From Brucella pseudintermedia (GTDB lineage Bacteria; Pseudomonadota; Alphaproteobacteria; Rhizobiales; Rhizobiaceae): a stretch of 64,000 nt of DNA. Below are positions 45,534-53,363 of this stretch, one piece after another; within the stretch, counting starts at the first letter, position 1; each line of letters begins with the position of its first letter. The stretch lies in NCBI RefSeq assembly GCF_042697365.1, contig NZ_CP137604.1; one strand, given 5' to 3'. The notes under the pieces were generated by a model. It was not told the origin of the DNA. It did no database searches and saw only the letters and a list, made by a program, of their open reading frames with translations. A program made the translations under genes and the position numbers.

Positions 45534-47392
45534 AACGGTACTTGATCGAATGCGGCGCTTCTCAACCCTCGGCGGCAGACGCGATCGCTATGGATGTCCA
45601 AGGCGCAGCCAAGAACGTCAATCTGCGCATCGACTATATCAGCCGGACGATGCTTGGAAACGTCCCTGACTTGTTGATCGACCTGCTCGAAGTGGCAGCT
45701 TACGTCTATTGCGCAGATCAACGGCTTGGTCGGGGCTCTGACAAACTGACCAACTTCGGCGAGAATTGGCGGCGCAGCCTTCGATTCTCCATTCCCGTGC
45801 GCCAGTTAGAGGCATGGCAGGATCCTGATGTACAGGAAATTTTGGCTGATACGTTAGGCTTTTTGTCGGACGACAGCTACGAGTTTGGTTTTCGAATAGC
45901 CGAGGCTCCAGTCCAGCCGCGGGAGCTGTACTTTCCAGAACTCCTGGATGCGTCAGCGGAGCATGACGAAGTCGCCTTGTTCTCCGGGGGCGTGGATTCG
46001 TTCGCAGGGGCGGTCAATGACATTGTCACCCTCGGGAAATCGGTCACGCTCGTCGGGCATTACTCTTCCACCAAGGTCCGCGCGGTCCAGGAGAACCTCA
46101 TTCAAGGTCTGAAGCAGAGGGGCTTGGATCGACGGGTTTCGTACATTCCGGTTTGGGTCAGTAATGAGAATGAGCAGGCTCGCGAATTCACACAGCGAAC
46201 GCGGTCCTTCCTTTTTGCCTGCCTTGGGCTCGTGGTGGCGAGGATGTCTGGAAAGGACAAGTTCAGCTTCTATGAGAACGGCGTCGTCAGCATCAATCCA
46301 CCATTGGCGGGCGATGTCGTCGGCGGCCGTGCTACGCGCACCACGCACCCGAAGGTGCTGCGCGGATTGGAGGCATTGTTCTCACTGCTCTTAGACCGCC
46401 AGATCGAGATCCAAACCCCGCTGCAGTGGCTGACCAAGAAGGAGGTGACTCAGAAAATCAAGGAAGCGGGCGTAGCCGACATGCTCGGCGAGACTGTCAG
46501 TTGCACCCGTCCACGAAAATGGACCAAAAAGCAGAAACACTGTGGCGTCTGTTCGCAGTGCATCGACCGGCGCTTCGCCGTGCTCGCTGCAGGCATGGAA
46601 GAGCACGAGCCCGCCGAAAACTACATGCGTGACCTTCTCCTCGCCGATCGAAGTGCCGATGACGATCTGCGCATGGCCCTGAGCTACGTCTCGTTCTTCC
46701 AAAGGGTTGCCGCAACCCCCAAGGAGCGGTTTCTCGTGGATTTCCCTGAGGTGGTATCGGCGCTTGACCGTTTCCCCGGCCTGTCCTCCCAAGAAGCGGG
46801 CGACCTCGTCTACGACCTCTTTCAGCGCCATGCAAAATCGGTCGAGGAGGTCATCACCACAGCGGTTTCCGAGCATATAGGTCCGTTGTACCGGAGTGAG
46901 TTGCCGTCCGGCTCGTTGCTGGCAACCTGTTTCAGCCGGGGCCACATCGAAGCGCCGCCGCCATCCGATTACGACATACAGGCCAAGGCATTCATGGATC
47001 GCCTTGGCGCCCCTGTCCTCGAATTCGCTTTCGACCAGGACGCCAAGCGCGTTCTGTTTCAGGGAAACCATTACCTTGAAGGTGCGAATTTCCGCGTGGT
47101 CGAAGCGCTGATCGAGAACTTTCGGGAAGCCAAGAGGCAAAGAGCAGACGTCCCGTTCTTGCCCGCCACCGACTTGGCGGACCGACTTGGCGTCAGCGAC
47201 CAGTCGATGCGTCAGCAACTTGGGCGATTGCGAAAGGCCATCGAACCGCTGACCGTGACGCTCGGCATCCCACTGGACCAAGATTCGTTTGTCCAAACGA
47301 AGGAGCGCGCTGGCTATCGCCTGAACCCCGAATGGCGGGAGGTCTCGGTCGGGGACATCCGGGTCGATACCGCGGTCACATCACAAGCTTGA
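45530..47392 (+). CDS. QueC/QatC-like ATPase, multidomain
   Basis: 620 aa. The central part (about 145-360) is a QueC-type PP-loop ATPase: SGGVDS (152-157) and the zinc site C325, C338, C341, C344 in the order found in 7-cyano-7-deazaguanine synthase. Unlike housekeeping QueC (about 230 aa) it has about 140 extra N-terminal residues and about 260 C-terminal residues ending in a winged-helix-like region (LADRLGVSDQSMRQQLGRLRKAI). This extended form is known from QatC and from QueC-like proteins of antiphage systems. GTG start overlaps the preceding stop. Confidence 0.85.
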   Translation: MKRYLIECGASQPSAADAIAMDVQGAAKNVNLRIDYISRTMLGNVPDLLIDLLEVAAYVYCADQRLGRGSDKLTNFGENWRRSLRFSIPVRQLEAWQDPDVQEILADTLGFLSDDSYEFGFRIAEAPVQPRELYFPELLDASAEHDEVALFSGGVDSFAGAVNDIVTLGKSVTLVGHYSSTKVRAVQENLIQGLKQRGLDRRVSYIPVWVSNENEQAREFTQRTRSFLFACLGLVVARMSGKDKFSFYENGVVSINPPLAGDVVGGRATRTTHPKVLRGLEALFSLLLDRQIEIQTPLQWLTKKEVTQKIKEAGVADMLGETVSCTRPRKWTKKQKHCGVCSQCIDRRFAVLAAGMEEHEPAENYMRDLLLADRSADDDLRMALSYVSFFQRVAATPKERFLVDFPEVVSALDRFPGLSSQEAGDLVYDLFQRHAKSVEEVITTAVSEHIGPLYRSELPSGSLLATCFSRGHIEAPPPSDYDIQAKAFMDRLGAPVLEFAFDQDAKRVLFQGNHYLEGANFRVVEALIENFREAKRQRADVPFLPATDLADRLGVSDQSMRQQLGRLRKAIEPLTVTLGIPLDQDSFVQTKERAGYRLNPEWREVSVGDIRVDTAVTSQA

Positions 47393-47441
47393 GCCGATTA
47401 CGTCACGGCCCGATCTACCCGACGTCACAATTCGCCCGCTG

Positions 47442-47467
47442 AAAGCCCCGGATTCCGGGGCTTTTTC
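47442..47467 (+). terminator. Rho-independent terminator after the QueC-like gene
   Basis: Stem AAAGCCCCGGA / TCCGGGGCTTT followed by TT, 50 nt after the stop. It isolates the cargo operon from the early phage operon. Confidence 0.85.
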
Positions 47468-47496
47468 GTGCGCCGACGTCACAAGAAAGACGAGGC

Positions 47497-47511
47497 CTGA
47501 TTATATATCAG
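47497..47511. promoter_or_regulatory. Palindrome upstream of the early phage operon
   Basis: CTGATTATATATCAG is a 15-nt palindrome with an AT centre, about 90 nt before the first early gene. It could be an operator or overlap a -10 box. No companion copy was seen. Confidence 0.4.
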
Positions 47512-47598
47512 CGCCCGTAACACGTTGAAAATGCTCGCATATCCAGGCGCTCCAAAGTGGCTGGATGAAGCGGAAGGCACATCAACGGAGTTACACCC

Positions 47599-47808
47599 AT
47601 GTCACTCAGGCATTTGAACCAGATCGAGCTCGCCGCTCGCTGGAACATCAGCCACCGAACGCTTGAGCGGTGGCGCTGGACGGGCGAAGGCCCGCGCTTC
47701 GTCAAGCTCGGCGGTCGCGTCGTGTATCGCCTCGAAGACGTCGAGGAGTACGAGCGCGAGCAGATCCGGGCGAGCACCGCCGACCACCCCAGCAAGCCTG
47801 CGGCATGA
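47599..47808 (+). CDS. Excisionase-like HTH protein
   Basis: 69 aa with a MerR/HTH_17-type winged helix: LAARWNISHRTLERWRWTGEGPRFVKLGGRVVYRLEDVEEYE. These small proteins act as excisionases or regulators at the start of phage operons. GGAG stands upstream of the ATG. It is the first gene of the rightward early operon. Confidence 0.82.
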   Translation: MSLRHLNQIELAARWNISHRTLERWRWTGEGPRFVKLGGRVVYRLEDVEEYEREQIRASTADHPSKPAA

Positions 47809-47818
47809 GGGGGTGGTG

Positions 47819-48307
47819 ATGACGATCTCCAACCGCATCTCCCTTGATGAGCTCCGGCGCATGGCCGTCGGCGACATCGCCGCTCTGCCCGCCGAGCAAC
47901 TCGTCCTCTTGCAGGACGAGGCCGCCGACGCCCTGCGCCGCGCCAAGACCGTCTGCGACTGGCTCGATGGGGCCGTCGCGCTCAAGTACGGTGATCGTGC
48001 CCACGCAGCGCGCCAGACTGCCGGCAAAGACACCGGCACGGTCCGCTTCGATGACGGCGCGGTCACCGTGATCGCCGACCTGCCGAAGCGCGTCGACTGG
48101 GACCAGGACAAGCTCGCCGCTCTCGTCGAACGCATCCGGGCCGAGGGCGACGACCCTACAGAATACGTCGATGTCGCGATCAAGGTGCCCGAACGCAAGT
48201 TCGCGGCCTGGCCGAGCCACATCCGCTCCCTCTTCGAGGACGCGCGCACCGTCCGCACCGGCAAGCCCAGCTTCCGTCTTTCCCTGAACAGCGAGGTGTC
48301 GTCATGA
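47819..48307 (+). CDS. Early phage protein, unknown (162 aa)
   Basis: 162 aa, helical, with a central hydrophilic segment (DKLAALVERIRAEGDDPTEYVDVAIKVPERKFAAWP). It resembles small proteins found before the nucleotide-binding protein in alphaproteobacterial phage operons, without a known role. The ATG at 47819 is preceded by GAGGGGGTGG; the earlier in-frame ATG lies within the preceding gene. Stop overlaps the next start (ATGA). Confidence 0.75.
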   Translation: MTISNRISLDELRRMAVGDIAALPAEQLVLLQDEAADALRRAKTVCDWLDGAVALKYGDRAHAARQTAGKDTGTVRFDDGAVTVIADLPKRVDWDQDKLAALVERIRAEGDDPTEYVDVAIKVPERKFAAWPSHIRSLFEDARTVRTGKPSFRLSLNSEVSS

Positions 48308-48600
48308 GCATCACGAAGAAGCTCGCGATGCTCCGCGAGCACCATTACGGGCTGGACAAGCTGCCCGAGACCATCCGGGTGCCGGCCCTTGGCGAGCGTC
48401 GCGACGAGACCGTCAAGCCGGTCGGGGCGGCCTCGATCGACGACCTGGCCTTCGCCCTCATCGGGCTGAACGAGCGGGCATCGGCTCTCTACCGCGAGAT
48501 CGACGCGGTGCGCACCCTCCACGACGAGGCCCGCAAGGCCGGCGCGCTCGGAGCGGACATCGCGGTCGACGCCCTGATCGCGACGAAAGGAGGCAAATGA
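48304..48600 (+). CDS. Early phage protein, unknown (98 aa)
   Basis: 98 aa, helical and charged, beginning with MSITKKLAMLREHHYGLDKLPETI. No family known to me. It overlaps its upstream neighbour by 4 nt, and AAAGGAGG inside its 3' end serves as the ribosome-binding site of the next gene. Confidence 0.72.
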   Translation: MSITKKLAMLREHHYGLDKLPETIRVPALGERRDETVKPVGAASIDDLAFALIGLNERASALYREIDAVRTLHDEARKAGALGADIAVDALIATKGGK

Positions 48601-49487
48601 TGGCCCTCCCGATTATCTCCGCCGACGAGCGGCTCGCCGAGCCGCGCGGCATCAAGGGCACGATCTTCGGCAAGTCCGGGATCGGCAAGACCTCGCTTCT
48701 CTGGACGCTCGACTCCGCCACCACGCTGTTCATCGATCTGGAGGCGGGCGACCTCGCCATCGAGGGATGGTCCGGCGACAGCGTCCGCCCGCGCACATGG
48801 GCCGAGTGCCGCGACTTCGCGGTCTTCATCGGCGGCCCCAATCCGGCGCTGCGGGACGACCAGGTCTACAGCGAGGCCCACTTCGCGGCGGTGTGCGAGC
48901 GCTTCGGCGATCCGGCTTCGCTCGACCGCTACCACACGGTCTTCATCGACTCGATCACCGTCGCCGGGCGGCTCTGCTTCCAATGGTGCAAGGGGCAGTC
49001 CGAGGCGTTCTCGGAGAAGACCGGCAAGCCCGATATTCGCGGCGCCTACGGCCTGCACGGCCGCGAGATGATCGCGTGGCTCACGCATCTCCAGCACACG
49101 CGGGCGAAGAACGTCTGGTTCGTCGGGATCCTCGACGAAAAGCTCGACGACTTCAATCGGCGCATCTTCCAGCCGCAGATCGACGGCTCGAAGACCGGCC
49201 TCGAGCTGCCGGGCATCGTCGATGAAGTCCTGACGATGGCGGAGATCAAGGACGAGTCCGGCGCGCCGTACCGTGCGTTCGTCTGCCAGACGATCAACCC
49301 CTGGAACTTCCCGGCGAAGGATCGATCCGGCCGTCTCGACCTGATCGAGGAGCCGCATCTCGGGCGCCTGATGGCGAAGATCCGCGGGCCCGTGAAGCCC
49401 GCCTTCGAGCGGCTGGCCTATCGCAGCCCGCCCCCGGCCGCGACGGCGCCGACCTCCGACGCCCCCACCATTGAAGAAAACACCTGA
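48600..49487 (+). CDS. Phage nucleotide-binding protein (RecA-like AAA_24)
   Basis: 295 aa with a RecA-like ATPase core: Walker A GKSGIGKTS (about 24-32) and a Walker B-like VFIDSIT. The family (AAA_24, Sak4-like in some phages) serves as single-strand annealing recombinase or replication helper. Start 48600 is chosen because AAAGGAGG (48586-48593) is better spaced for it than for the ATG at 48597. Its position before the SSB-like gene fits a recombination module. Confidence 0.82.
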   Translation: MALPIISADERLAEPRGIKGTIFGKSGIGKTSLLWTLDSATTLFIDLEAGDLAIEGWSGDSVRPRTWAECRDFAVFIGGPNPALRDDQVYSEAHFAAVCERFGDPASLDRYHTVFIDSITVAGRLCFQWCKGQSEAFSEKTGKPDIRGAYGLHGREMIAWLTHLQHTRAKNVWFVGILDEKLDDFNRRIFQPQIDGSKTGLELPGIVDEVLTMAEIKDESGAPYRAFVCQTINPWNFPAKDRSGRLDLIEEPHLGRLMAKIRGPVKPAFERLAYRSPPPAATAPTSDAPTIEENT

Positions 49488-49504
49488 ACGAGGAGCCTCA
49501 AGCC

Positions 49505-50086
49505 ATGACTGGATCCTGGAACGATTTCAACGACGCCAAGCAGAACAGCAACATCATCCCCAAGGGCACGCTGGCCAAGGTGCGCCTGACGATCCGTCCG
49601 GGCGGGTTCGACGATCCGGCGCAGGGCTGGACCGGCGGATACGCCACGCGGGGGACCACCGGCTCGGTCTATCTTTCGGGCGAGTTCACGGTTCTCGAAG
49701 GGCCCTACGCCCGGCGCAAGATCTTCACTCTGATCGGGCTCTACAGCCCCAAGGGGCCGGACTGGGCGAACATGGGCCGCAGCCTGATCCGCGGCATGCT
49801 CAACTCCGCGCGCGGCATTTCGGACAAGGACACGTCCGTTCAGGCCCAGGCCGCCCGTCGCATCAGCGGCTTTGCCGATCTCGACGGGCTCGAGTTCGTG
49901 GCGCGGATCGACATTGGCACCGACACCAACGGCGAGGAGAAGAACGAGATCCGCGCGGCCGTGACGCCGGATCACAAGGACTATGCCGCCCTCATGGGCG
50001 TGCCCGGTGCGGCACCGCAGCCGCAGGCTCAGCCTTCCCAGCCCTCCATGCCGCAGCCGGGCACGCGCCCGTCCTGGGCGCAGTGA
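49505..50086 (+). CDS. DUF669-like phage protein, probable single-strand-binding role
   Basis: 193 aa. The N-terminal two thirds (WNDFNDA..., IPKGTLAKVRLTIRPG, GEFTVLEGPYARRKIFTLIGL) match the DUF669 type of phage protein that sits between a RecA-like ATPase and a helicase. The Pro/Gln-rich, disordered C-terminus recalls SSB tails. A good GAGGAG site precedes the start. SSB function is inferred from context. Confidence 0.72.
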   Translation: MTGSWNDFNDAKQNSNIIPKGTLAKVRLTIRPGGFDDPAQGWTGGYATRGTTGSVYLSGEFTVLEGPYARRKIFTLIGLYSPKGPDWANMGRSLIRGMLNSARGISDKDTSVQAQAARRISGFADLDGLEFVARIDIGTDTNGEEKNEIRAAVTPDHKDYAALMGVPGAAPQPQAQPSQPSMPQPGTRPSWAQ

Positions 50087-50093
50087 GGCGGCC

Positions 50094-51797
50094 ATGCTGC
50101 TGCGTCCCCGCCAGAAGCAGTTCGTCGAGCGCAGCGTCCGCGCGCTCGGCGAACACGGAAACACCCTCGGCGTCGCCCCGACCGGAGCCGGCAAGACGAT
50201 CATGCTCTCGGGGGTCGTCGGTCGCATGGTCGGCGAAACCCCGAAGAGCACGGGCGCCAAGGCCTGCGTGCTCGCCCACCGCGACGAGCTGACCGCTCAG
50301 AACCGCAGCAAGTTCGGGCGGGTGAACCCGAAGATCACGACCTCGGTCGTCGATGCGAAGGAGAAGTCGTGGGCTGGACAGGTCACCTTCGCGATGGTGC
50401 CGACGCTGGCGCGCGCCGGTAATCTCGACCAGCTGCCCGCGCTCGACCTCCTGGTGATCGACGAGGCACACCACGCGGCCGCCGACAGCTATCGCCGCAT
50501 CATCGACGCTGCGCTGCAGCGCAACCCCGCGTGCCGCGTCTACGGCGTCACGGCGACGCCCAATCGGGGCGACAAGCGCGGTCTGCGCCCGGTGTTCTCC
50601 AACGTCGCCGATCAGATCCGGATCGGGGAGCTCATCGCGTCCGGGCATCTCGTGCCGCCGCGCACCTTTGTGATCGATGTCGGCGTCCAGGACCAGCTCA
50701 CCAAGGTGCGCCGCACGGCCGACGATTTCGACATGGCCGAGGTCGACGCGATCATGAACCGGTCGCCGGTCACGGACGCCGTCATCCGCCACTGGCGGGA
50801 AAAGGCGGGCGAGCGCCAGACGGTGGTGTTCTGCTCGACCGTGGACCACGCGCGCAACGTGACAGCCGCCTTCAACGCGGCCGGTGTCGCCGCCGGGCTG
50901 ATCCACGGCGACATGGCCGATACCGACCGCAAGACGACCCTCGACGCCTACGCCGCCGGAGAGCTGCGGGTCGTCGTCAATGTCGCCGTCTTGACGGAAG
51001 GGTGGGATCACCCGCCGACGAGCTGCGTCGTGCTGCTGCGGCCGAGCTCCTACAAGTCGACCATGATCCAGATGGTCGGCCGGGGCCTGCGCACGGTCTC
51101 GCCCGAGGAGCATCCCGGCATCATCAAGACCGACTGCATCGTGCTCGATTTCGGCACCTCGACCCTGCTGCACGGTTCGCTGGAGCAGGATGTCGACCTG
51201 AACGGTCGCGAGCCCTCCGGCGAGGCGCCGACCAAGGATTGCCCGGATTGCGGCGCCAACGTGCCGCTCGCCACTATCGAATGTCCGCTGTGCGGTCATG
51301 TCTGGGAGCGTCCCGAAGGCGGCGAAGCAGCGCCGCTCGGCGACTTCGTGATGTCCGAGATCGACCTCCTGAAGCGATCGAGTTTCCGCTGGTGCGATCT
51401 CTTCGGCGACGATGCCGCGCTCATCGCCAACGGCTTCAATGCCTGGGGCGGTGTCTTCTTCCTGAAAGGTCGCTGGTACGGCATCGGCGGTCTGCAGAAG
51501 CAGCGGCCTCATCTGCTGGCGATGGGCGAGCGCACTGTCTGCCTCGCGGCGGCGGACGACTGGCTCAACGAGCATGAGAGCGACGAGAGCGCGCACAAGA
51601 CGCGCCGCTGGTTGAACCAGCCGCCCACCGACCGGCAGCTCGCCTTCCTGCCGCCGGATTACCGGCAGGACTTCGGGCTCACCCGCTACCAGGCATCGGC
51701 GCTGCTGGCCTTTCGCTTCAACCGCGACGCCATCCGCTCCCTCGTCTTTGGGGCGGCCGATGCCGCGCCCGAAGCAGCCATAGGGAGGGCGGCATGA
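50094..51797 (+). CDS. DEAH-box superfamily 2 helicase
   Basis: 567 aa. Helicase core with Walker A APTGAGKT (about 28-35), DEAH motif (about 122-125), helicase-C block with QMVGRGLRTV and a zinc ribbon CPDCGANVPLATIECPLCG after it. Such proteins unwind or remodel forks in phage replication operons. The start at 50094 overlaps nothing and gives a clean N-terminus (MLLRPRQKQFVERSVRAL); the longer frame overlaps the previous gene. Confidence 0.9.
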   Translation: MLLRPRQKQFVERSVRALGEHGNTLGVAPTGAGKTIMLSGVVGRMVGETPKSTGAKACVLAHRDELTAQNRSKFGRVNPKITTSVVDAKEKSWAGQVTFAMVPTLARAGNLDQLPALDLLVIDEAHHAAADSYRRIIDAALQRNPACRVYGVTATPNRGDKRGLRPVFSNVADQIRIGELIASGHLVPPRTFVIDVGVQDQLTKVRRTADDFDMAEVDAIMNRSPVTDAVIRHWREKAGERQTVVFCSTVDHARNVTAAFNAAGVAAGLIHGDMADTDRKTTLDAYAAGELRVVVNVAVLTEGWDHPPTSCVVLLRPSSYKSTMIQMVGRGLRTVSPEEHPGIIKTDCIVLDFGTSTLLHGSLEQDVDLNGREPSGEAPTKDCPDCGANVPLATIECPLCGHVWERPEGGEAAPLGDFVMSEIDLLKRSSFRWCDLFGDDAALIANGFNAWGGVFFLKGRWYGIGGLQKQRPHLLAMGERTVCLAAADDWLNEHESDESAHKTRRWLNQPPTDRQLAFLPPDYRQDFGLTRYQASALLAFRFNRDAIRSLVFGAADAAPEAAIGRAA

Positions 51798-51800
51798 GCC

Positions 51801-52211
51801 ATGGCATCTGTTTCCCCCACCACGGCCGAGGACCGGCGGCGGCTCTGGCATCCGCGTGGAACGCTCTGTGCTGTCTGCCGGCGACCCACCCGTGGCTTTG
51901 GCTGGTTCGACCCGGTGCGCTCGAAGCAACCGCGCCCCTCGGTCTGGTTCTGCTCGATGGCCTGCCAAGGCTTCTGGACGCGCTTGGCGCGGGAGCGCTG
52001 GACCATGGTTGATCTCACAGAACAGGAGAAGGCGGCAATTCGCGCTGCCATGAAGCCCGTCGCCGAGATCATGGAGGAAATCGGCTGGCAGGCGCGCTTC
52101 TCCGACCTCACGGAGGCGCAGGTGCTCACGCTCATCGAGGTCGCCGTCGGCGGCTTCCAGGATGCCATGCACGCCATGGCAGCCGACGCCGACGCGGAGG
52201 TGCCGTTCTGA
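51801..52211 (+). CDS. DUF6511-like protein with zinc-finger-like N-terminus
   Basis: 136 aa. The N-terminal part has Cys pairs (CAVCRRPTRGFGWFDP... WFCSMAC) suggesting a treble-clef zinc site; the C-terminus is helical and acidic. I associate it with DUF6511 found in phage operons of alphaproteobacteria. Function unknown. The stop overlaps the next start by one base (TGATG). Confidence 0.7.
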   Translation: MASVSPTTAEDRRRLWHPRGTLCAVCRRPTRGFGWFDPVRSKQPRPSVWFCSMACQGFWTRLARERWTMVDLTEQEKAAIRAAMKPVAEIMEEIGWQARFSDLTEAQVLTLIEVAVGGFQDAMHAMAADADAEVPF

Positions 52212-52609
52212 TGAAAACGTGCAGCAAATGCAGTGAAGAGAAGACGGCGGTAGAGTTTGGCGTGCGGCGCCGGAGCCCCGATGGTCTACAGGCTTGGTGC
52301 CGGGATTGCCGCCGGGAATATCAGCGTGCCTACGCGCAGAACTTCCGAGATCCCGAGAGGCATCGGGAGGCGCAGCGCCGGTATCGGCTGCGCCACGCTG
52401 AAAAGAACAAGGCGCACGGCATCGTCAGGAGTGCAGTCAAGGCGTGCCGGATCATCATGCCGGTCTGGTGTCAGCGCTGCGGCTGCGTGACCGAACTCGA
52501 AGCCCATCATCACGACTATTTCGAGCCGCTCGCGGTCGAATGGCTCTGCTCGACCTGCCACGGGCTCGCCCACCGCAGCTACGAGGGAGGTCAGCATGCT
52601 GGACTATAA
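52211..52609 (+). CDS. Small zinc-finger/HNH-like protein
   Basis: 132 aa with an N-terminal CxxC-x16-CxxC zinc ribbon (CSKCSEEK... CRDCRR) and a second C-terminal set (CQRCGCVTELEAHHHDY... CSTCHGLAH). The latter resembles a degenerate HNH nuclease fold. Common in phage replication regions as Holliday-junction or HNH helper. Catalytic activity cannot be claimed. Confidence 0.7.
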   Translation: MKTCSKCSEEKTAVEFGVRRRSPDGLQAWCRDCRREYQRAYAQNFRDPERHREAQRRYRLRHAEKNKAHGIVRSAVKACRIIMPVWCQRCGCVTELEAHHHDYFEPLAVEWLCSTCHGLAHRSYEGGQHAGL

Positions 52610-53363
52610 CCGCCGTCCCAGCTTTGCCGACCGGGTCAACGCCACCGTCGATCGGGCGCTCACCGCCGATCAAGTGACACGGCCAGCCCGCGACTATCTG
52701 GGCGGCTCCCGCCTTGGACACGGCTGTGAGCGCGCTCTGCAATTCGAGTTCGCGGGCGCGCCGAAGGATGATGGCCGGGAGTTCTCTGGCCAGACTCTGC
52801 GGATCTTCGCGATCGGACACGCGCTCGAAGATCTTGCCATCCGCTGGCTGCGCGGTGCCGGGTTCGATCTCTATACCCGCAATGGCAACCGTCCGGACGG
52901 CGAGCAATTCGGCTTCTCGGTCGCTGGTGGCCGCATCCGCGGTCATGTCGATGGGATCATCGCCGCCGCACCCCAGCTGCTGGGCATCGGCCTTCCCGCG
53001 CTCTGGGAATGCAAGACGATGAACGCCAGGAACTGGCGCGAGACCGTGGCCAAGGGCGTGGTTGTCGCGAAGCCCGTCTACGCGTCCCAGATCGCCCTCT
53101 ACCAGGCCTACATGGAGGCGCAGGTCCCCGGCATCTCCGACAATCCCGCGCTCTTCACCGCCATCAACAAGGACACCGCCGAACTGCACCACGAACTCGT
53201 GCCGTTCGACGCAGGGCTCGCACAGCGTATGAGCGACCGCGCCGTGCGGATCCTTCAGGCGACGGATGCAGGGGATCTGCTGCCGCGCATCGCCACGACC
53301 CGTGACTTCCACGAGTGCCGGATGTGCCCGTGGGCGGAACGCTGCTGGAGCCTGCCAGCATGA
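52596..53363 (+). CDS. Cas4/RecB-like PD-(D/E)XK nuclease
   Basis: 255 aa. Nuclease core residues are visible: GHVDG (metal-binding Asp) and WECKTMN (E-x-K), then a QIALYQAYME block. One Cys (GCER) in the N-terminus and three in the C-terminus (ECRMCPWAERC) match the Fe-S cluster of Cas4/AddB-like nucleases. Likely a recombination exonuclease partnering with the RecA-like ATPase. GAGGGAGG precedes the start. Confidence 0.86.
   Translation: MLDYNRRPSFADRVNATVDRALTADQVTRPARDYLGGSRLGHGCERALQFEFAGAPKDDGREFSGQTLRIFAIGHALEDLAIRWLRGAGFDLYTRNGNRPDGEQFGFSVAGGRIRGHVDGIIAAAPQLLGIGLPALWECKTMNARNWRETVAKGVVVAKPVYASQIALYQAYMEAQVPGISDNPALFTAINKDTAELHHELVPFDAGLAQRMSDRAVRILQATDAGDLLPRIATTRDFHECRMCPWAERCWSLPA

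Larger units (their letters stand above)
42415..47392. other. Cargo segment: candidate defence cassette
   Basis: Two divergent two-gene operons (Fic + 325-aa protein; 262-aa protein + QueC-like protein) lie between the integration module and the early phage operon, a common place for phage-borne defence genes. They share an operator region. A terminator closes the right side. None of the four genes has a role in phage replication or structure that I recognise. Confidence 0.6.

Noticed and set aside
44745..47392. A complete QatABCD system
   Set aside because: Only a QatC-like protein and one unknown partner are present; no QatA-type ATPase or TatD-type nuclease within the cargo segment.
49992..52172. 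726-codon minus-strand open frame, and similar ones at 53255-55270 and 60618-63008
   Set aside because: All lie opposite genes with clear helicase, primase, terminase and portal motifs; composition is that of a shadow frame (Arg, Asp, His, Ala, Gly excess).
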